Shown here in pieces: positions 1 to 11,524 of a stretch of 64,000 nucleotides of DNA (position 1 is its first letter; each line of letters starts with the position of its first letter). This DNA is from Macrothele yani. Taxonomy: Eukaryota > Arthropoda > Arachnida > Araneae > Macrothelidae. Below the pieces are notes generated by a model. The model made no database searches. It was not told where the DNA came from and saw nothing but the letters and a program-made list of their open reading frames with translations. The translations under genes and the position numbers were made by a program. The stretch lies in the NCBI GenBank assembly GCA_039090855.1, contig CM077006.1:45455336-45519335 (forward strand), written 5' to 3'.

Positions 1-1213
1 TTAAGGTCCACGTCTCTGCACCATACGTAAGCACTGGAAGGATGCATTGATCAAACACTTTTCTTTTAAGACATAACGGCATATTGCTCTTGAAAATTAT
101 GCTGTTTCTTCCAAAAGCTCTCCAGGCAAGTTTTGTACGCCGATTAATTTCTTCATCAATGTGACCCTCACTTGATATCTGCTGTCCAAGATAAACATAC
201 GTATCTGTTATCTCCAGTTTTTCTCCATCAATCGATAAATCTTCATTTCTTGTAAAAGCATTGAACATCACTTTTGTCTTCTGAAAGTTCATTTTTAATC
301 CCACTTCTTTACTCTTGTCAGCAAGTTCCTGGATCATACTCTGCAGCTCTGATGGGGTAGTTGCAAAAATGACTACGTCATCAGCAAAACGAAGGTGGGT
401 TAGATAATCTCCATTAATCTTTATCCCTTTGTTTTCCCAGTTCAGTGATTGAAAGACATTTTCCAATGTGGCATTAAAGAGCTTCGGAGATATGGTGTCA
501 CCTTGTCTCACTCCCTTTCCAATTTTTAGGTGTGTTGTATTTTCAAACAGCCGAATCTTTGCACTTGCATTTTCATAGATGTTATTAATAATATTAATGT
601 ATGCATCTTCAATACCGCAGGATTTCAGAGCCGTGGTAACTGCTGATGGTTTCACCGAATCAAAGGCTTTTTCATAATCGATAAAAGCCATGCACAATGG
701 AAGTTCATATTCCCTCGCTCTTTCAATTAGTTCTCTCAGTACGTGGATATGATCTATTGTGCTGTAGCCACTCCTGAATCCAGCTTGTTCTCTCGGTTGA
801 GCCATGTCCAGTGTTACCTTCAAGCGGTGTGAAAGAACTTTAGTGAAGATTTTATAAACCACTGATAGGAGGCTGATAGGTCTGTAGTTCCTGAGATCCT
901 CAATGTTACCTTTTTTATGTAGCAGGATCATTGTAGCATTGTTCCAATCCTCAGGAATCTTCCCTTCATTAAGGCATCGAGTGAAAATTTGGGCGAGTAC
1001 TGTTTCAATTTCTCCACTTGCTTCTTGTATGATGTCTATAGTAATTCCATCTTCTCCTGGAGCTTTCCCCCGCTTCATGTTCTTGATTGCATGAGCAACT
1101 TCTGCTGGGAGGACTGGAAGAACTCTGGTACCTTTCATGATGTCTGGAGTACATGTATCATCCTTTTCATATAGTTTGGAGTAGAAATCTTTCACTCTTG
1201 TCAAAATTTCTGC
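1..1213 (-). CDS. RTE reverse transcriptase domain, partial at window edge
   Basis: This is the reverse transcriptase that should continue from the endonuclease frame. It appears open from about 1213 down to the window edge. Motifs in order are KAPGEDGIT, the NYRPISLLS fingers segment, QAGFRSGYST, AFIDYEKAFD (motif A, first catalytic Asp), GVRQGDTISP (motif B) and RFADDVVIFA (motif C, both catalytic Asp present, near 364-400). The thumb continues to TYGAETWTL at position 1. Compared with the copy at 34816-36444 it lacks the premature stop but is offset by one base from its own endonuclease. Whether the 3' end is complete cannot be seen. Confidence 0.8.
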
Positions 1214-2579
1214 CTCTATTTCTTGTTATAGAACCATCTTCTTTTCTCAGAGCCATAATCTGTTTTCTTCCCTTACTGAGATGTCCCTTTGCTATCTTTA
1301 GGCTTTGGTTGTTTTCAATTGCTTTCCTTACTAGTTCACAGTTGAATTTTCTTACGTCTTCAGTGATACTTTTTCTTACTGTCTTGCATAGCTCTATATA
1401 TTCCACTTTGGAAGTCACATCTTCTTTAGTTGTCCTCATCTCTCTTCTTTTTTGCATCAACATTTTGGTTTTTCCTGATAATTTGTTTACATGCAACTTG
1501 TTCTTAGACCCAGCTAATTTTGTTGCTGTTTCCATAAGAGCTTTGGTTACTTTTCTGTTAACTTCAGAAATATCCACTTCTTCCGATTTTAGGCCTTCCA
1601 AAGCAGAGAATCTGTTCTTCAGTTCCAACTTGAAAGTATTATGGTGTTTTTTAAGGTTGGTTATGTCAATACATTTTGTTTGTCTTATGAGCTTGCCACG
1701 TTCCAGTTTAGTGTTGAGGTGCATCTTACATCTCACCAATCTATGGTCACTACCTGTGTTGAACTTGTTTAGCACACTGCAGTCTTCGATGACGAATTTT
1801 TTGTTACACATAATAAAATCAATTTCACTTGTCGTCCCAATTGGATGTCTCCATGTCCATTTCCTGTGTGGCTTTTTCTTGAAAAAGGAATTCAAGATGA
1901 AAAATCCTTCTGCCTCTGCAAACTCAACGAGAGTATTTCCACGCTGGTTTCTGTTGCCGTGACCGAATTTACCTACTGAAGTTTCATTCTGTTGCCGGTG
2001 CCCTATTTTTGCATTGAAATCTCCCATAATTATCTTCAAGTGCTGCTTACCTTTATTATTTAGATGACGAATTTCCTCATAAAATTCTTCAATTTCTTCT
2101 TCAGGATGACTTGTGGTGGGTGCATAAGTTTGAATAATCTGAACCTGGTATCTTCTCGATAGTTGGATAACGAGTCGTGCAGCTCTGTCAGAGGAACTTT
2201 CAACTTCTACCACTTTATCCTTCAGTTTCTTGTTTATTATAAATCCAACACCACTAGTTCTGCCAGTATCTGTCCCACGATAATAGAAGAGATGTCCACT
2301 TTTCAGTTCAATGAGATCTTCTCCTTTTCTCCTTACCTCACTCAGCCCGACGATGTCCCACTTGATCCTTTGTAGTTCCTCTTCCAATTCAAGAAGCCTT
2401 GAATCAGAAGATAGGGAGCGTCCGTTGTAGGTAGCCAAGGTCAGCATCAAATGGCAGCCTAGTCCGGTCCTCCGGGGATTCTTAGCACCCTCTGCCTTCA
2501 TGTCGCACTGGCCGCTGCCTTGGCCAGGTACATTCCAGCTGCCGGAGACTGAGGGCCAAGATTTAAGTTGTAGAGTCAT
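1167..2579 (-). CDS. RTE endonuclease-domain ORF
   Basis: This 470-residue frame starts at the ATG matching the start of the other RTE copy. An exonuclease-endonuclease-phosphatase fold is visible: LATYNGRSL near residue 48, a GLSEVRRKG segment, the IIMGDFNAKIG metal-binding motif near residue 185, a WTWRHP segment, SEIDFIMCN, and a closing GSDHRLV near residue 275. These are the acidic and histidine residues expected of an endonuclease that nicks target DNA before reverse transcription. A basic linker follows. The last 17 residues are out of frame relative to the other copy because of a one-base shift, so the polymerase is no longer fused in frame. Confidence 0.85.
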   Translation of the reverse strand: MTLQLKSWPSVSGSWNVPGQGSGQCDMKAEGAKNPRRTGLGCHLMLTLATYNGRSLSSDSRLLELEEELQRIKWDIVGLSEVRRKGEDLIELKSGHLFYYRGTDTGRTSGVGFIINKKLKDKVVEVESSSDRAARLVIQLSRRYQVQIIQTYAPTTSHPEEEIEEFYEEIRHLNNKGKQHLKIIMGDFNAKIGHRQQNETSVGKFGHGNRNQRGNTLVEFAEAEGFFILNSFFKKKPHRKWTWRHPIGTTSEIDFIMCNKKFVIEDCSVLNKFNTGSDHRLVRCKMHLNTKLERGKLIRQTKCIDITNLKKHHNTFKLELKNRFSALEGLKSEEVDISEVNRKVTKALMETATKLAGSKNKLHVNKLSGKTKMLMQKRREMRTTKEDVTSKVEYIELCKTVRKSITEDVRKFNCELVRKAIENNQSLKIAKGHLSKGRKQIMALRKEDGSITRNRGRNFDKSERFLLQTI

Positions 2580-2674
2580 TTTGGAGGTGTTTGGCCATAA
2601 CTCACCATGCTGGCCAAGCGGGTTGGTGAGTGTGGGATAGCATTTCCTCTGATCCCGATGGTATAGTTATACCG

Positions 2675-3340
2675 CTATTTGTGTAGTTTCAAATATTTCT
2701 TAACACACAAGTTCACCATCAGAGGGCGTAAGTTCACGTTTCCGTTTACAGCGATATCTGTTGGACTAAAAACCCGACTGAAAAATATTCTCTTTCGATC
2801 AGATACTACTAACTATGAAAACTCTGTGTGTGTATTTGCTTCCCAAAATAATACACAATTTCGTAGCTAGGGGGCACAAATATTTAATCTATTTTTCTCA
2901 ATATCTGTACTTCTAAATGTGCGATTTAAAAAATTATTTTAACACTAGATACCATTTACCTTATGGAACATTTTAGGTTTGTATTTGAGGAGGTTTATGG
3001 TTCACAGTTCTGCCACTAGGTAGTGTTTGCATACTTCCATTTGCAGCCTATCTCTGTCTCTAAAAACCTTATTGAGAAATTTCTTTTTTTACTGTATGCC
3101 ATTTGCTATAATAAAGATGGACAGTGAATAAGATTTTTGCTACAATAAGATGATTCTCTTTAAATAGTGTACAACTTTCCCCCTAGGGGTTGTCAAGGTC
3201 AAAAAGTTTTTCTTGCTATCTCTGCTTCCGGGAGACGTATTTGAAAAGTTATTTTTCCTTAGCATAGCTTTTGCTATGAAGAATACATTTTGCCTGTTTT
3301 CAGCTTTTCCATTATGCAAAATTCTTTCACTAAAAGTCAT
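2675..3340. repeat. Diverged dispersed repeat, possibly a degraded tandem
   Basis: The stretch 2690-2830 recurs in recognisable form at about 59030-59210: a segment about a phenotype-like CACAAGTT...GGCGTAA core, then a poly-T-rich CAGCGATATCTG core, then a TCGATCAGATAC-type end. Within 2675-3340 similar but weaker versions seem to follow one another (near 2990-3090 and 3160-3260), each with a purine-rich core followed by an ATTTGAAAAATTATTT-like string. No coding capacity was seen. The class is unknown. Confidence 0.4.
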
Positions 3341-3905
3341 AGAGTTATAACATGTTTCCTTCTATATCTCTTCTTTTAACTGTTCAATTTGAAAATCTTT
3401 TTGTCTTCAATGCCTTCTTTCTGCTATGGGAAACGTTCTTTGCACCATTTCTTAATTTTCGTAACATACTTTTTAGCCACAGGTAGAAGTAAGTAGCTGA
3501 TTTTTTTTTTATTTTTTTTTATTTTGTGGGTTATTTTGTCCTTAGTATCTTCCGAGCAAACTAATCACTTTGCATCTTCTATAATTAGTTTTCTTATCAT
3601 GCCCAGTTAAATTGCCTTGATCATTAATGAATGCAGTTGTACACAGTCCTTGGATTTAAGGTTTTCCCATTATTCTCTTTCATTTCACATTGGAAATTTT
3701 TGTGCATACCTTGTTTGTTGGCTAGTACAAATTTAAAACAAAGCTACAGCATTGATATTATGTTGAAAATTCCTTCCCTAAATAAAATGTACACAAACAC
3801 TTGCTGCCATGATTATGTGTTTAAGAAATAAAAACTCCCAAATATTTCACTTTTCCTTGCCCTTAAATTTCCAATTTAAGCATTATTTCAAAATAATTAA
3901 ACATG
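3341..3905. other. AT-rich sequence, nothing recognised
   Basis: This is low-complexity AT-rich DNA with T-runs near 3500-3530. There is no ORF with recognisable similarity, no terminal repeats and no tRNA-like boxes. Confidence 0.5.
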
Positions 3906-6330
3906 TAAAAATACATAATATCTAAAGTATTATTTACCTGATATTGTCAAAGTATTTTGCACGTTGTTGCTCCGTGAGGCACGTGCTCCTGGCCCGAGTG
4001 GTCTTTTTGTTACGGGTTTTTGGTTAGTTATAAATTTTTTTTTAGAAATAAAACAATTAGGTTATAGATTTTCAGTTCTGTATTCATTCATTCTTACATC
4101 AAACATTTTAAATTTACCTTAGTTAAAAGATTTTAGTAGAAAGAGTTATACTTATCGGGTCAGGAGACGTCTCACATGGGGTTTGTCGTCACTACGTTAC
4201 GGCGAGCGCTTTCGGTAAAATCATATTACCATCGTCGGGCCTCTACTTCTACATGAGGGTTCCTCACGTGTGTGTAGTCCTGGAGTTGCTTGTCGGGAAT
4301 CGAAAAGGAAATTTTGCGGTCATGTATGTGTTAGGTGATTTGTTTATCATGTGTCGCCATCTATTGGATCAGTTGGTAGGTATCAGTCGTAAGTATAAGC
4401 CATTTTTTATTTTTATGTAGATATTTTTGGGCTATTATTGTTTGTGTGTAGAAACATGTATATTATTTTTAGTTCTTTATTTAATGGTGTGATTTTTTGT
4501 AATGTTCTCTTTTTTTCTGGCTTTTTTTATGGATTTTTTCTTTTTTATAAGTGATTTCCAGGCTGTGTCTAGTGTAGTGGAGTCTTGTAAGTTGCATATT
4601 TTATCTTTTTTTTTTTTTTTTTTGTTCAATTATAACGCTTTCAGAAATCCTTAATTCTTTTTCGTTTGTGTGGGCGGTTAGTAATTTAATATTTTCAAAA
4701 TCAGGATATTGTTTATGTTTAATGCAGTATTGGATAAGTGCAGTTCATTTCTTCTTTTTGTTCCAGTTCTTTATATACTGATGTAATCTTTTTATTAATC
4801 TATTTTTTGTGCTGCCAATGTAATAAATGTGGTCCCCAGAACTCTGTGAAATAATAGGAATTTCATATATGCCTGCTGATTGTAGTATATACTATTGTTA
4901 TATTTTTTCCTTATAATTAAGTCACCAATATTCTGAACAGAATGTCCAAAAGTAATGTGTTTCTTCATTAATCTTTAAAATTTTCCACTTAGTCCTCTAA
5001 TAAAAGGGAAAGAACCTGAAAATTTGTATTTCTTCTTTTGGGATGTTTTGACTAGACTCTTAATTTTTTTTTTTTTTTTTTTGTATTCAAAAATCAACTT
5101 TTTAACTGTTTTTGTGTCATATCCATATTGTTTGGTTGTGTTAATAATCCATTGGATTTTTTCTTCTCTGTATTTTCTATTTGAAGAATGTGTGAAGGCT
5201 CGTTTTACCCAATTCCTAATACCATTTACTTTATGGGTTTTTGGGTGTTCAGATTGATATGGGATCATTGTAGGTACATAGGTTGGCTTTCTAAAAAACT
5301 ATGTATTCAAAATGTAAGTCTTTTTTTATTAGTTCGATATCTAAGAAGGAAATTTTTTCATCTTGTTCAAATTCCAGAGTTAATTCAATCTCTAGGTAAC
5401 AAGTGGTAAATTTATTCTTCAATATTTCAAGTTCTTCTTGTTTTAATTTAGACAAAATAAAAATGTCGTCGACGTACCTACAATAAATGATGGGTGGGTC
5501 TGGTAGTTTTTTAATAATTTGGTTTTCAATATCACACATGATTATTTCTAAAAACAAAGAAGATAATGGGGATCCTATTGGTGCTCCTACTTCTTGCCTA
5601 TAGATTTTTTTTGTCAAACTCAAAGTAATTGTTATTAGAAATATAAGTTAAAATGTTCTATAATCCTTGTAATTGTATATTATTAAATTGAGATTTATTT
5701 TTTAACTCTTTAATGATGTCTGTGGCTTTTGGTACAGGGGTACTTGGGAATAATGATTTAACATCTAAGCTTGCCATAAACATACCAGATAGTGGAACAT
5801 TAATACATTTTATTTTTTCAATGAATTCTAAACTGTTTTTTAAACAGTATTCATTATTCATGAAAAAGGGGGCCAAAAATTTGTATAATTTCCTTTCTAG
5901 ATTTATTAGTGGGGACTTCGATTTTGGAACAATAACTCTAAAAAGGTCTATGGGGTTTATGGGTTTTTATTTTTCCAAAAAATACTTGGAATTACTGTAC
6001 TTATTTGTAGATAGGCTCTGGTAATTTCTGAAGGTAGTGAACTATGATTTCTAATTTTAGCTAAAAAGTTTACCTGAAAGTCAACAGGGTCTTTGTTTAA
6101 TTATCTCACATTTTAATTTCTCAATAGCTGTATTCATTTTAACAATATATTCATTTTTATCCAGTATTATTAACTGATTTGATTTATCTGTTTCACAAAT
6201 TACAATAGTAGGGTCTTTTTAAGTCTAGTAGTTGTTGTCTTTCATATATCATCTTTCCAATTTTAATTTCGTTTTTAGACTGCAGATTATATTCATCCAA
6301 TATATTTCTATACAACTTAAATCTTAAGAT
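3906..6330 (-). mobile_element. Penelope-like element (left, minus-strand copy)
   Basis: Broken minus-strand frames encode a Penelope-like reverse transcriptase and a GIY-YIG nuclease. Going downstream on the minus strand: a DKSNQLIILDKNEY-type segment (about 6110-6220), SLDVKSLFPSTPV (motif A region, about 5740), RQEVGAPIGSPLSSLF (motif B, about 5590), CRYVDDIFIL (motif C, about 5470), a FLDIEL segment and FRKPTYVPI-type linker, then the palm/thumb and the SGDHIYYIGSTKNRL nuclease motif near 4800-4850. Frames are interrupted by several stops and shifts, so it is not intact. Upstream of 6077 it extends about 250 bp further than its mirror copy. The 3' part (3906-4800) has no ORF and carries the hammerhead-like motif. 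Confidence 0.85.
4150..4262 (-). ncRNA. Hammerhead-like motif in the left PLE 3' region
   Basis: On the minus strand a CCCGACGA core is followed by a stem of GGTAA pairing with TTACC and then CGAAAGCG. This has the order expected of a hammerhead ribozyme (CUGANGA, helix II, GAAA), which is known in the terminal repeats of Penelope-like elements. The U of the first core box is C here, so activity is doubtful. Confidence 0.4.
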
Positions 6331-6419
6331 TTACTAAATCTTAGGTAAACTTTTAGCTAAAATTAGAAATCATAGTTCACTACCTTCAGAAAAAACTTTT
6401 AGCTAAAATTAGTTTACCT

Positions 6420-8571
6420 CTCAGGTAAACTTTTTAGCTAAAATTAGAAATCATAGTTCACTACCTTCAGAAATTACCAGAGCCTATCCACCAATAAGTA
6501 CAGTAATTCCAAGTATTTTTGGAAAAATAAAAACCCATAAACCCCATAGACCTTTTAGAGTTATTGTTCCAAAATCGAAGTCCCCACTAATAAATCTAGA
6601 AAGGAAATTATACAAATTTTTGGCCCCCTTTTTCATGAATAATGAATACTGTTTAAAAAACAGTTTAGAATTCATTGAAAAAATAAAATGTATTAATGTT
6701 CCACTATCTGGTATGTTTATGGCAAGCTTAGATGCTAAATCATTATTCCCAAGTACCCCTGTACCAAAAGCCACAGACATTATCATTAAAGAGTTAAAAA
6801 ATAAATCTCAATTTAATAATATACAATTACAAGGATTATAGAACATTTTAACTTATATTTCTAATAACAATTACTTTGAGTTTGACAAAAAAAATCTATA
6901 GGCAAGAAGTAGGAGCACCAATGGGATCCTCATTATCTTCTTTGTTTTTAGAAATAATCATGTGTGATATTGAAAACCAAATTATTAAAAAACTACCAGA
7001 CCCACCCATCATTTATTGCAGGTACGTCGACGACATTTTTATTTTGTCTAAATTAAAACAAGAACTTGAAATATTGAAGAATAAATTTACCACTTGTTAC
7101 CCAGAGATTGAATTAACTCTGGAATTTGAACAAGATGAACAAATTTCCTTCTTAGATATCGAACTAATAAAAAAAGACTTAAATTTTGAATACAGAGTTT
7201 TTAGAAAGCCAACCTATGTACCTATAATGATCCCATATCAATCTGAACACCCAAAAACCTATAAAGTAAATGGTATTAGGAATTGGGTAAAACGAGCCTT
7301 CACACATTCCTCAAATAGAAAATACAGAAAAGAAGAAATCTAGTGGATTATTAACACAACCAAACAATATGGATATGACACAAAAACAGTTAAAAAGTTG
7401 ATTTTTGAATACAAAAAAAAAATTAAGAGAGTCTAGTCAAAACATCCCAAAAAAGAAATACAAATTTTCAGGTTCTTTCCCTTTTATTAGAGGACTAAGT
7501 GGAAAATTTTAAAGATTAGTGAAGAAACACAACATTATTTTTGGACATTCTGTTCAGAATATTGGTGACTTAATTATAAGGAAAAAATATAACAATAATA
7601 TACTACAATAAGCAGGCCTATATGAAATTCCTATTATTTCACAGAGTTCTGGGGACCACATTTCTTACATTGGCAGCACAAAAAATAGATTAATAAAAAG
7701 ATTACATCAACATATAAAGAACTGGAACAAAAAAAGAAGAAATGAACTGCACTTATCCAACTCTACATTAAACATAAACAATATCCTGATTTTGAAAATA
7801 TTAAATTAGTAACCACCCACATAAACGAAAAAGAATTAAGGATTTCTGAAACCGTTATAACTGAACAAAAAAAGATAAAATATGTGACTTACAAGACCCC
7901 ACCACACTAGACACAGCCTGGAAATCACTTATAAAAAAAAATCCATAAAAAAAGCCAAAAAAAAAAAAAAGCATTACACAAAAACACACCATCAAATAAA
8001 GAACTAAAAAATATATACCTGTTTCTACAAACAATAATAGCCCAAAAATATCTACACAAAAACAAAAAATGGCTTATACTTACTTACGACTAATACCTAC
8101 CAACTCATTCAATAGATGGCGACACATGAGAAACAAATCACCTAACACATACATGACCGCAAACCTTCCTTTCAATTCCCGACAAGCAACCCCAGGACTG
8201 CACACACGCGAGGAACCCTCATGTAGAAGTAGAGGCCCGACGATGGTAATATGATTTTACCAAAAGCGCTCGACGTAACGTGGTGGCGACGAACCCCATG
8301 TGAGACGTCTCCTGACCCGATAAATATAACTCTTTCTACTAAAATCTTTTAACTAAGGTAAATTCAAAACGTTTGATGTAAGAATGAATGAATATGGAAC
8401 TGATAATATATAACCTAATTGTTTTATTTCTAAAAAAAAAAATTATAACTAACCAAAAACCCGTAACAAAAAGACCACTCGGGCCAGGAGCACGTGCCTC
8501 ACGGAACAACAACATGCAAAATACTTTGACAATATCAGGTAAATAATACTTTAGATATTATGTATTTTTAA
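6420..8571 (+). mobile_element. Penelope-like element (right, plus-strand copy)
   Basis: This is the mirror image of the left copy and is highly similar to it. It encodes the same motifs: SLDAKSLFPSTPV at about 6715, QEVGAPMGSSLSSLF at about 6905, CRYVDDIFIL at about 7020, FLDIEL at about 7155, and the LYEIPIIS and YIGSTKNRL elements of a GIY-YIG nuclease at about 7618-7690. The longest frame (6876-7343, 155 residues) ends at a TAG that reads CAA-like sense in the left copy, so the two copies have decayed independently. It is 5' truncated at about 6420. The element would move by target-primed reverse transcription with its own nuclease. Confidence 0.85.
8215..8330 (+). ncRNA. Hammerhead-like motif in the right PLE 3' region, decayed
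   Basis: This is the mirror of the motif at 4150-4262. The GACGA core and GGTAA...TTACC stem remain, but the GAAA box reads AAAA, so a functional ribozyme is unlikely. Confidence 0.35.
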
Positions 8572-8580
8572 TCAAAAGCA

Positions 8581-8660
8581 CGTTTATAGCATAAGACAGT
8601 CTTTTGAGATATTATAGCATAAGACAGTCTTTTGACGTTTATAGCATAAGACAGTCTCAT
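8581..8660. repeat. Short tandem repeat, three units
   Basis: Three imperfect units share the core ATAGCATAAGACAGTC, separated by TTTTGA spacers. It abuts the outer end of the right PLE copy. Confidence 0.8.
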
Positions 8661-9180
8661 AAGACAGGCTGCCTTATGAATTGAATTTTTCGTAATTAAA
8701 TATGTATTGATTGTATGGTATATGAAAGCATATCAAGAGTAATGCCTATGTATTTTTTAGTTTTATGGTTTTTTTATTCTGTAATTTGCTTGAATAATTG
8801 AACTAAAGCCAAAGCAGAAAAATTAATTTTTCTCAAAACCAGTGTAGTATACTGTGTATAAAAGTTTAATAGATATTAAACCTGGTCACATTTTCAGTGA
8901 CAGCTTTGGTATTTCAGTATTTATCTGTGATTCTAAGTTTCTGATTAGCTGCAGCAGACGTCATTTTTAACATTCTGCAGTAAGTTTGCCCAAACCTGTA
9001 GGTTACAGCTTGAACAGACCTATGGTTTCTCTATATTTTAAGTAAGAGTGTTTGGATCGTATGATTTCAGCCAAGATTCTTATTTTTATTTTTTTATTTG
9101 GCATATATGCGATTGTTGTGATGTGCCTTAGAAAGTTCCTCTAGATGTGGTCGGGCAGTCCTAATCCCCAACAAAGCTCC
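8661..9180. other. AT-rich sequence, nothing recognised
   Basis: No similarity, terminal repeat or RNA gene was seen. The left end of the neighbouring Tigger element would be expected here, but I found no match to its right terminal repeat, so that element seems 3' truncated at about 9180. Confidence 0.4.
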
Positions 9181-9183
9181 TTA

Positions 9184-9570
<387 letters not shown>

Positions 9571-9750
9571 TCAGCACAGACCCATTGAGAACGACTCCTA
9601 AAGACCTGAAGAGTAAACCATTGAAGTAATGCTTGGCAACATCGTCTCGATCAGACAACCGAATTTTTTTATATCAGGCTTGTTTGTATTCAAAGCACTC
9701 AGAATTTTGTTTTTGGTTTTCAAGACGTTACTCACAGTTGATTTACTTAA

Positions 9751-10819
9751 CACTTTTACTGCTGTATGATGCCGAACGATGTCATACAATACTTAGCCCA
9801 GGTGCCGACAATGCCGAACAGCGTCGTAATTGTGGCTTCATATTTCCCTTCCTAAAAGCTTCGCCACTTGAAGAGGGGTATCTATTTTGTTACTAGCACT
9901 GAGAATGAATATCCAACTGTTTAAAAATGACCGCGGTTTGGGGGTATTGGATTTTTTCCCCACATGGTTTAGGGAAGGGAAAGTAAGTTGACTCCCCATA
10001 GACTTGCACAGCGTGCGCTTTTCGCTGCAATGTTTATTTTCCTTTGAATGTCACTGGTTTTGTGGTGAAGGAAACTATCAATAAATAAATGCTTGAGTGG
10101 CAATAAAAAGCATTTGCTACTTAGAGTTTATATGTAAAAGGGCAGTCTATTGAGGACACTAGAGGGATTCCAAGGAAACCCATATTGACTTCAATGCTTA
10201 GTTTTGGTGAAACAACGGATATGTTCAGACAGGCTATCTCCTGACCCTCTCACCAAAAGTTCATCGGCAGGCACATCCTGCCATGGAAATAGGTGATCCC
10301 GATAATTTGTCATCATATGCAGAAACATATTCTTTTAGTAGCTGTAGTATGACCAACAGTGAAAGTGAAAATGAAGAATGTGATGTTCTCTCTCATACTC
10401 CACCTCAACAGATTTTAGCTACACATTGGTATGATGTTGTAATGAGAATAATTCTATTCACTAGTGTACTAGGACTGAAAATTAATATGACAGGTATTGA
10501 ACCAATTGAATTTTTCAATCTTTTTGTGACTGAAGAATTTGGCAATTTATTAGTTACTGTCTACAGGATATGCACGTCTATATCCCTGGAGTTACTGAAG
10601 GTTATAATTACAAATATCAATTATGGATAAATTTTCTCGTATCACAGAATAGCGGAGTCATGCAAAGCTATGAGATCCGAACATGGCTAAGTTGATCCAA
10701 ATGCATAGAAGCTTATCCGTGGTACCACGTGACACCTTGTGGCGTCTCGGGAGATTTGCTCGGTTTTCTTGCTGGCACCGCGTGCTTGCGATTGAAACAG
10801 CACAGTGGCAGCGAATGTG
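9751..10819 (+). mobile_element. piggyBac-like element inserted in Tigger
   Basis: The insertion breaks the Tigger codons QKYSL/SKST exactly at a TTAA (9747-9750), the target piggyBac elements use. The opposite junction reads TCAG in place of TTAA, as if mutated. The proposed ends, CACTTTTACTGC and (reverse complement) CACATTCGCTGC, are imperfect inverted repeats. It is only about 1.07 kb and holds just the N-terminal part of a transposase, so it is non-autonomous. Confidence 0.5.
10283..10630 (+). pseudogene. piggyBac-like transposase N-terminal fragment
   Basis: This 115-residue frame begins with an acidic, serine-rich region. It then contains EPIEFFNLFVTEEFGNLLV, which matches the start of the DDE_Tnp_1_7 domain of piggyBac transposases (a phenylalanine-rich segment before the catalytic core). 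It stops before any catalytic Asp. The TTAA context of the surrounding insertion supports this reading. A short match such as this is suggestive, not conclusive. Confidence 0.5.
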
Positions 10820-11524
10820 TTCAGACTGTACTTCTGACCCATGTCTGCTTGCGAAAGACCACGTTCAATGTCACCGATTATGCTCGCCTTATTTTCCCCA
10901 AGAAACTACTTTACGCTTCGACATCCTGTACGTATTCACTGTTAAAAACTTTAAACAAACTAATGAGTTTCCACCTGCAGAGTGATTAGGGAGTTGTGAA
11001 TCAGCCTTGGAATATCACCGGGTTCACTTTTACAAACTGAAAGGGCGCGGGTGAAAGCCGTTTGAATTTGGCCAGCATTTACCCTCTGCGCATCACCCAC
11101 GTTCCCTTTCTCTTCCTATTCACTTTTGATGCTAAATGGTCAAGACTTAACAACCTCAATTCCAGGAAATGACACTCACCCTGCTTCGTCCATATTGGAC
11201 ACAATAGCCTCTTTTAAAAGAACCAGAACTAATCCTACCTTTGTCCTTCAATGCACTTAAGGAGTAGTAGGCTTACAATATTGTTCTCAACACATTGTTT
11301 CAAGTTTTTACCAGGTTTTGAAATAAGTTACAATTTCATGTTACAAGTACATTCTCTTCTTTGAAGTTTTATTGTTTAGGTTCAATATAATCGAAGTTGA
11401 GGGTTCACTATAAACGAAAATTTTAATGTACATTTCTGATGTTGCGGGTCGGGACCAATGATTTAGGTTCACTATAGCCGAATGTTCACTATAACAGAGT
11501 TCACTATATCCAGAGTTGACTGTA

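Larger units (their letters stand above)
1..2674 (-). mobile_element. RTE-clade LINE, copy 1 (3' end beyond the window)
   Basis: This is a non-LTR retrotransposon read on the minus strand, with an apurinic-like endonuclease followed by a reverse transcriptase. The endonuclease resembles the proteins commonly annotated as craniofacial development protein 2-like, which are RTE/BovB endonucleases. It is nearly identical along its length to the copy at 34805-37975, but its 5' end stops at about 2674, roughly 110 bp short of that copy, so it is 5' truncated. The 3' end lies before position 1. The only obvious lesion is a one-base difference near 1213 that separates the endonuclease and polymerase frames. 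Confidence 0.9.
3906..8571. repeat. 4.7-kb inverted repeat formed by two head-to-head PLEs
   Basis: Arms 3906-6077 and 6420-8571 (about 2.15 kb each) are near-identical reverse complements. The outer ends share TAAAAATACATAATATC and the inner ends share CAGGTAAAC next to GCTAAAATTAG. The spacer of about 340 bp holds extra upstream coding sequence of the left copy and short direct repeats of GCTAAAATTAG (6350-6440). Small indels and substitutions differ between arms. Confidence 0.85.

Noticed and set aside
1153..1962. Long plus-strand frame of 269 codons (and the similar frame at 36496-37149)
   Set aside because: They are antisense shadows of the RTE endonuclease; the minus-strand frame carries all recognised motifs.
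4975..7343. Idea that the inverted repeat is a single foldback DNA transposon
   Set aside because: Both arms encode reverse transcriptase and GIY-YIG segments reading outward from the centre, so two Penelope-like copies explain it better.
10683..10989. Two overlapping plus-strand frames of about 90-100 codons
   Set aside because: The minus strand here encodes the N-terminus of the Tigger transposase, so these are shadows.
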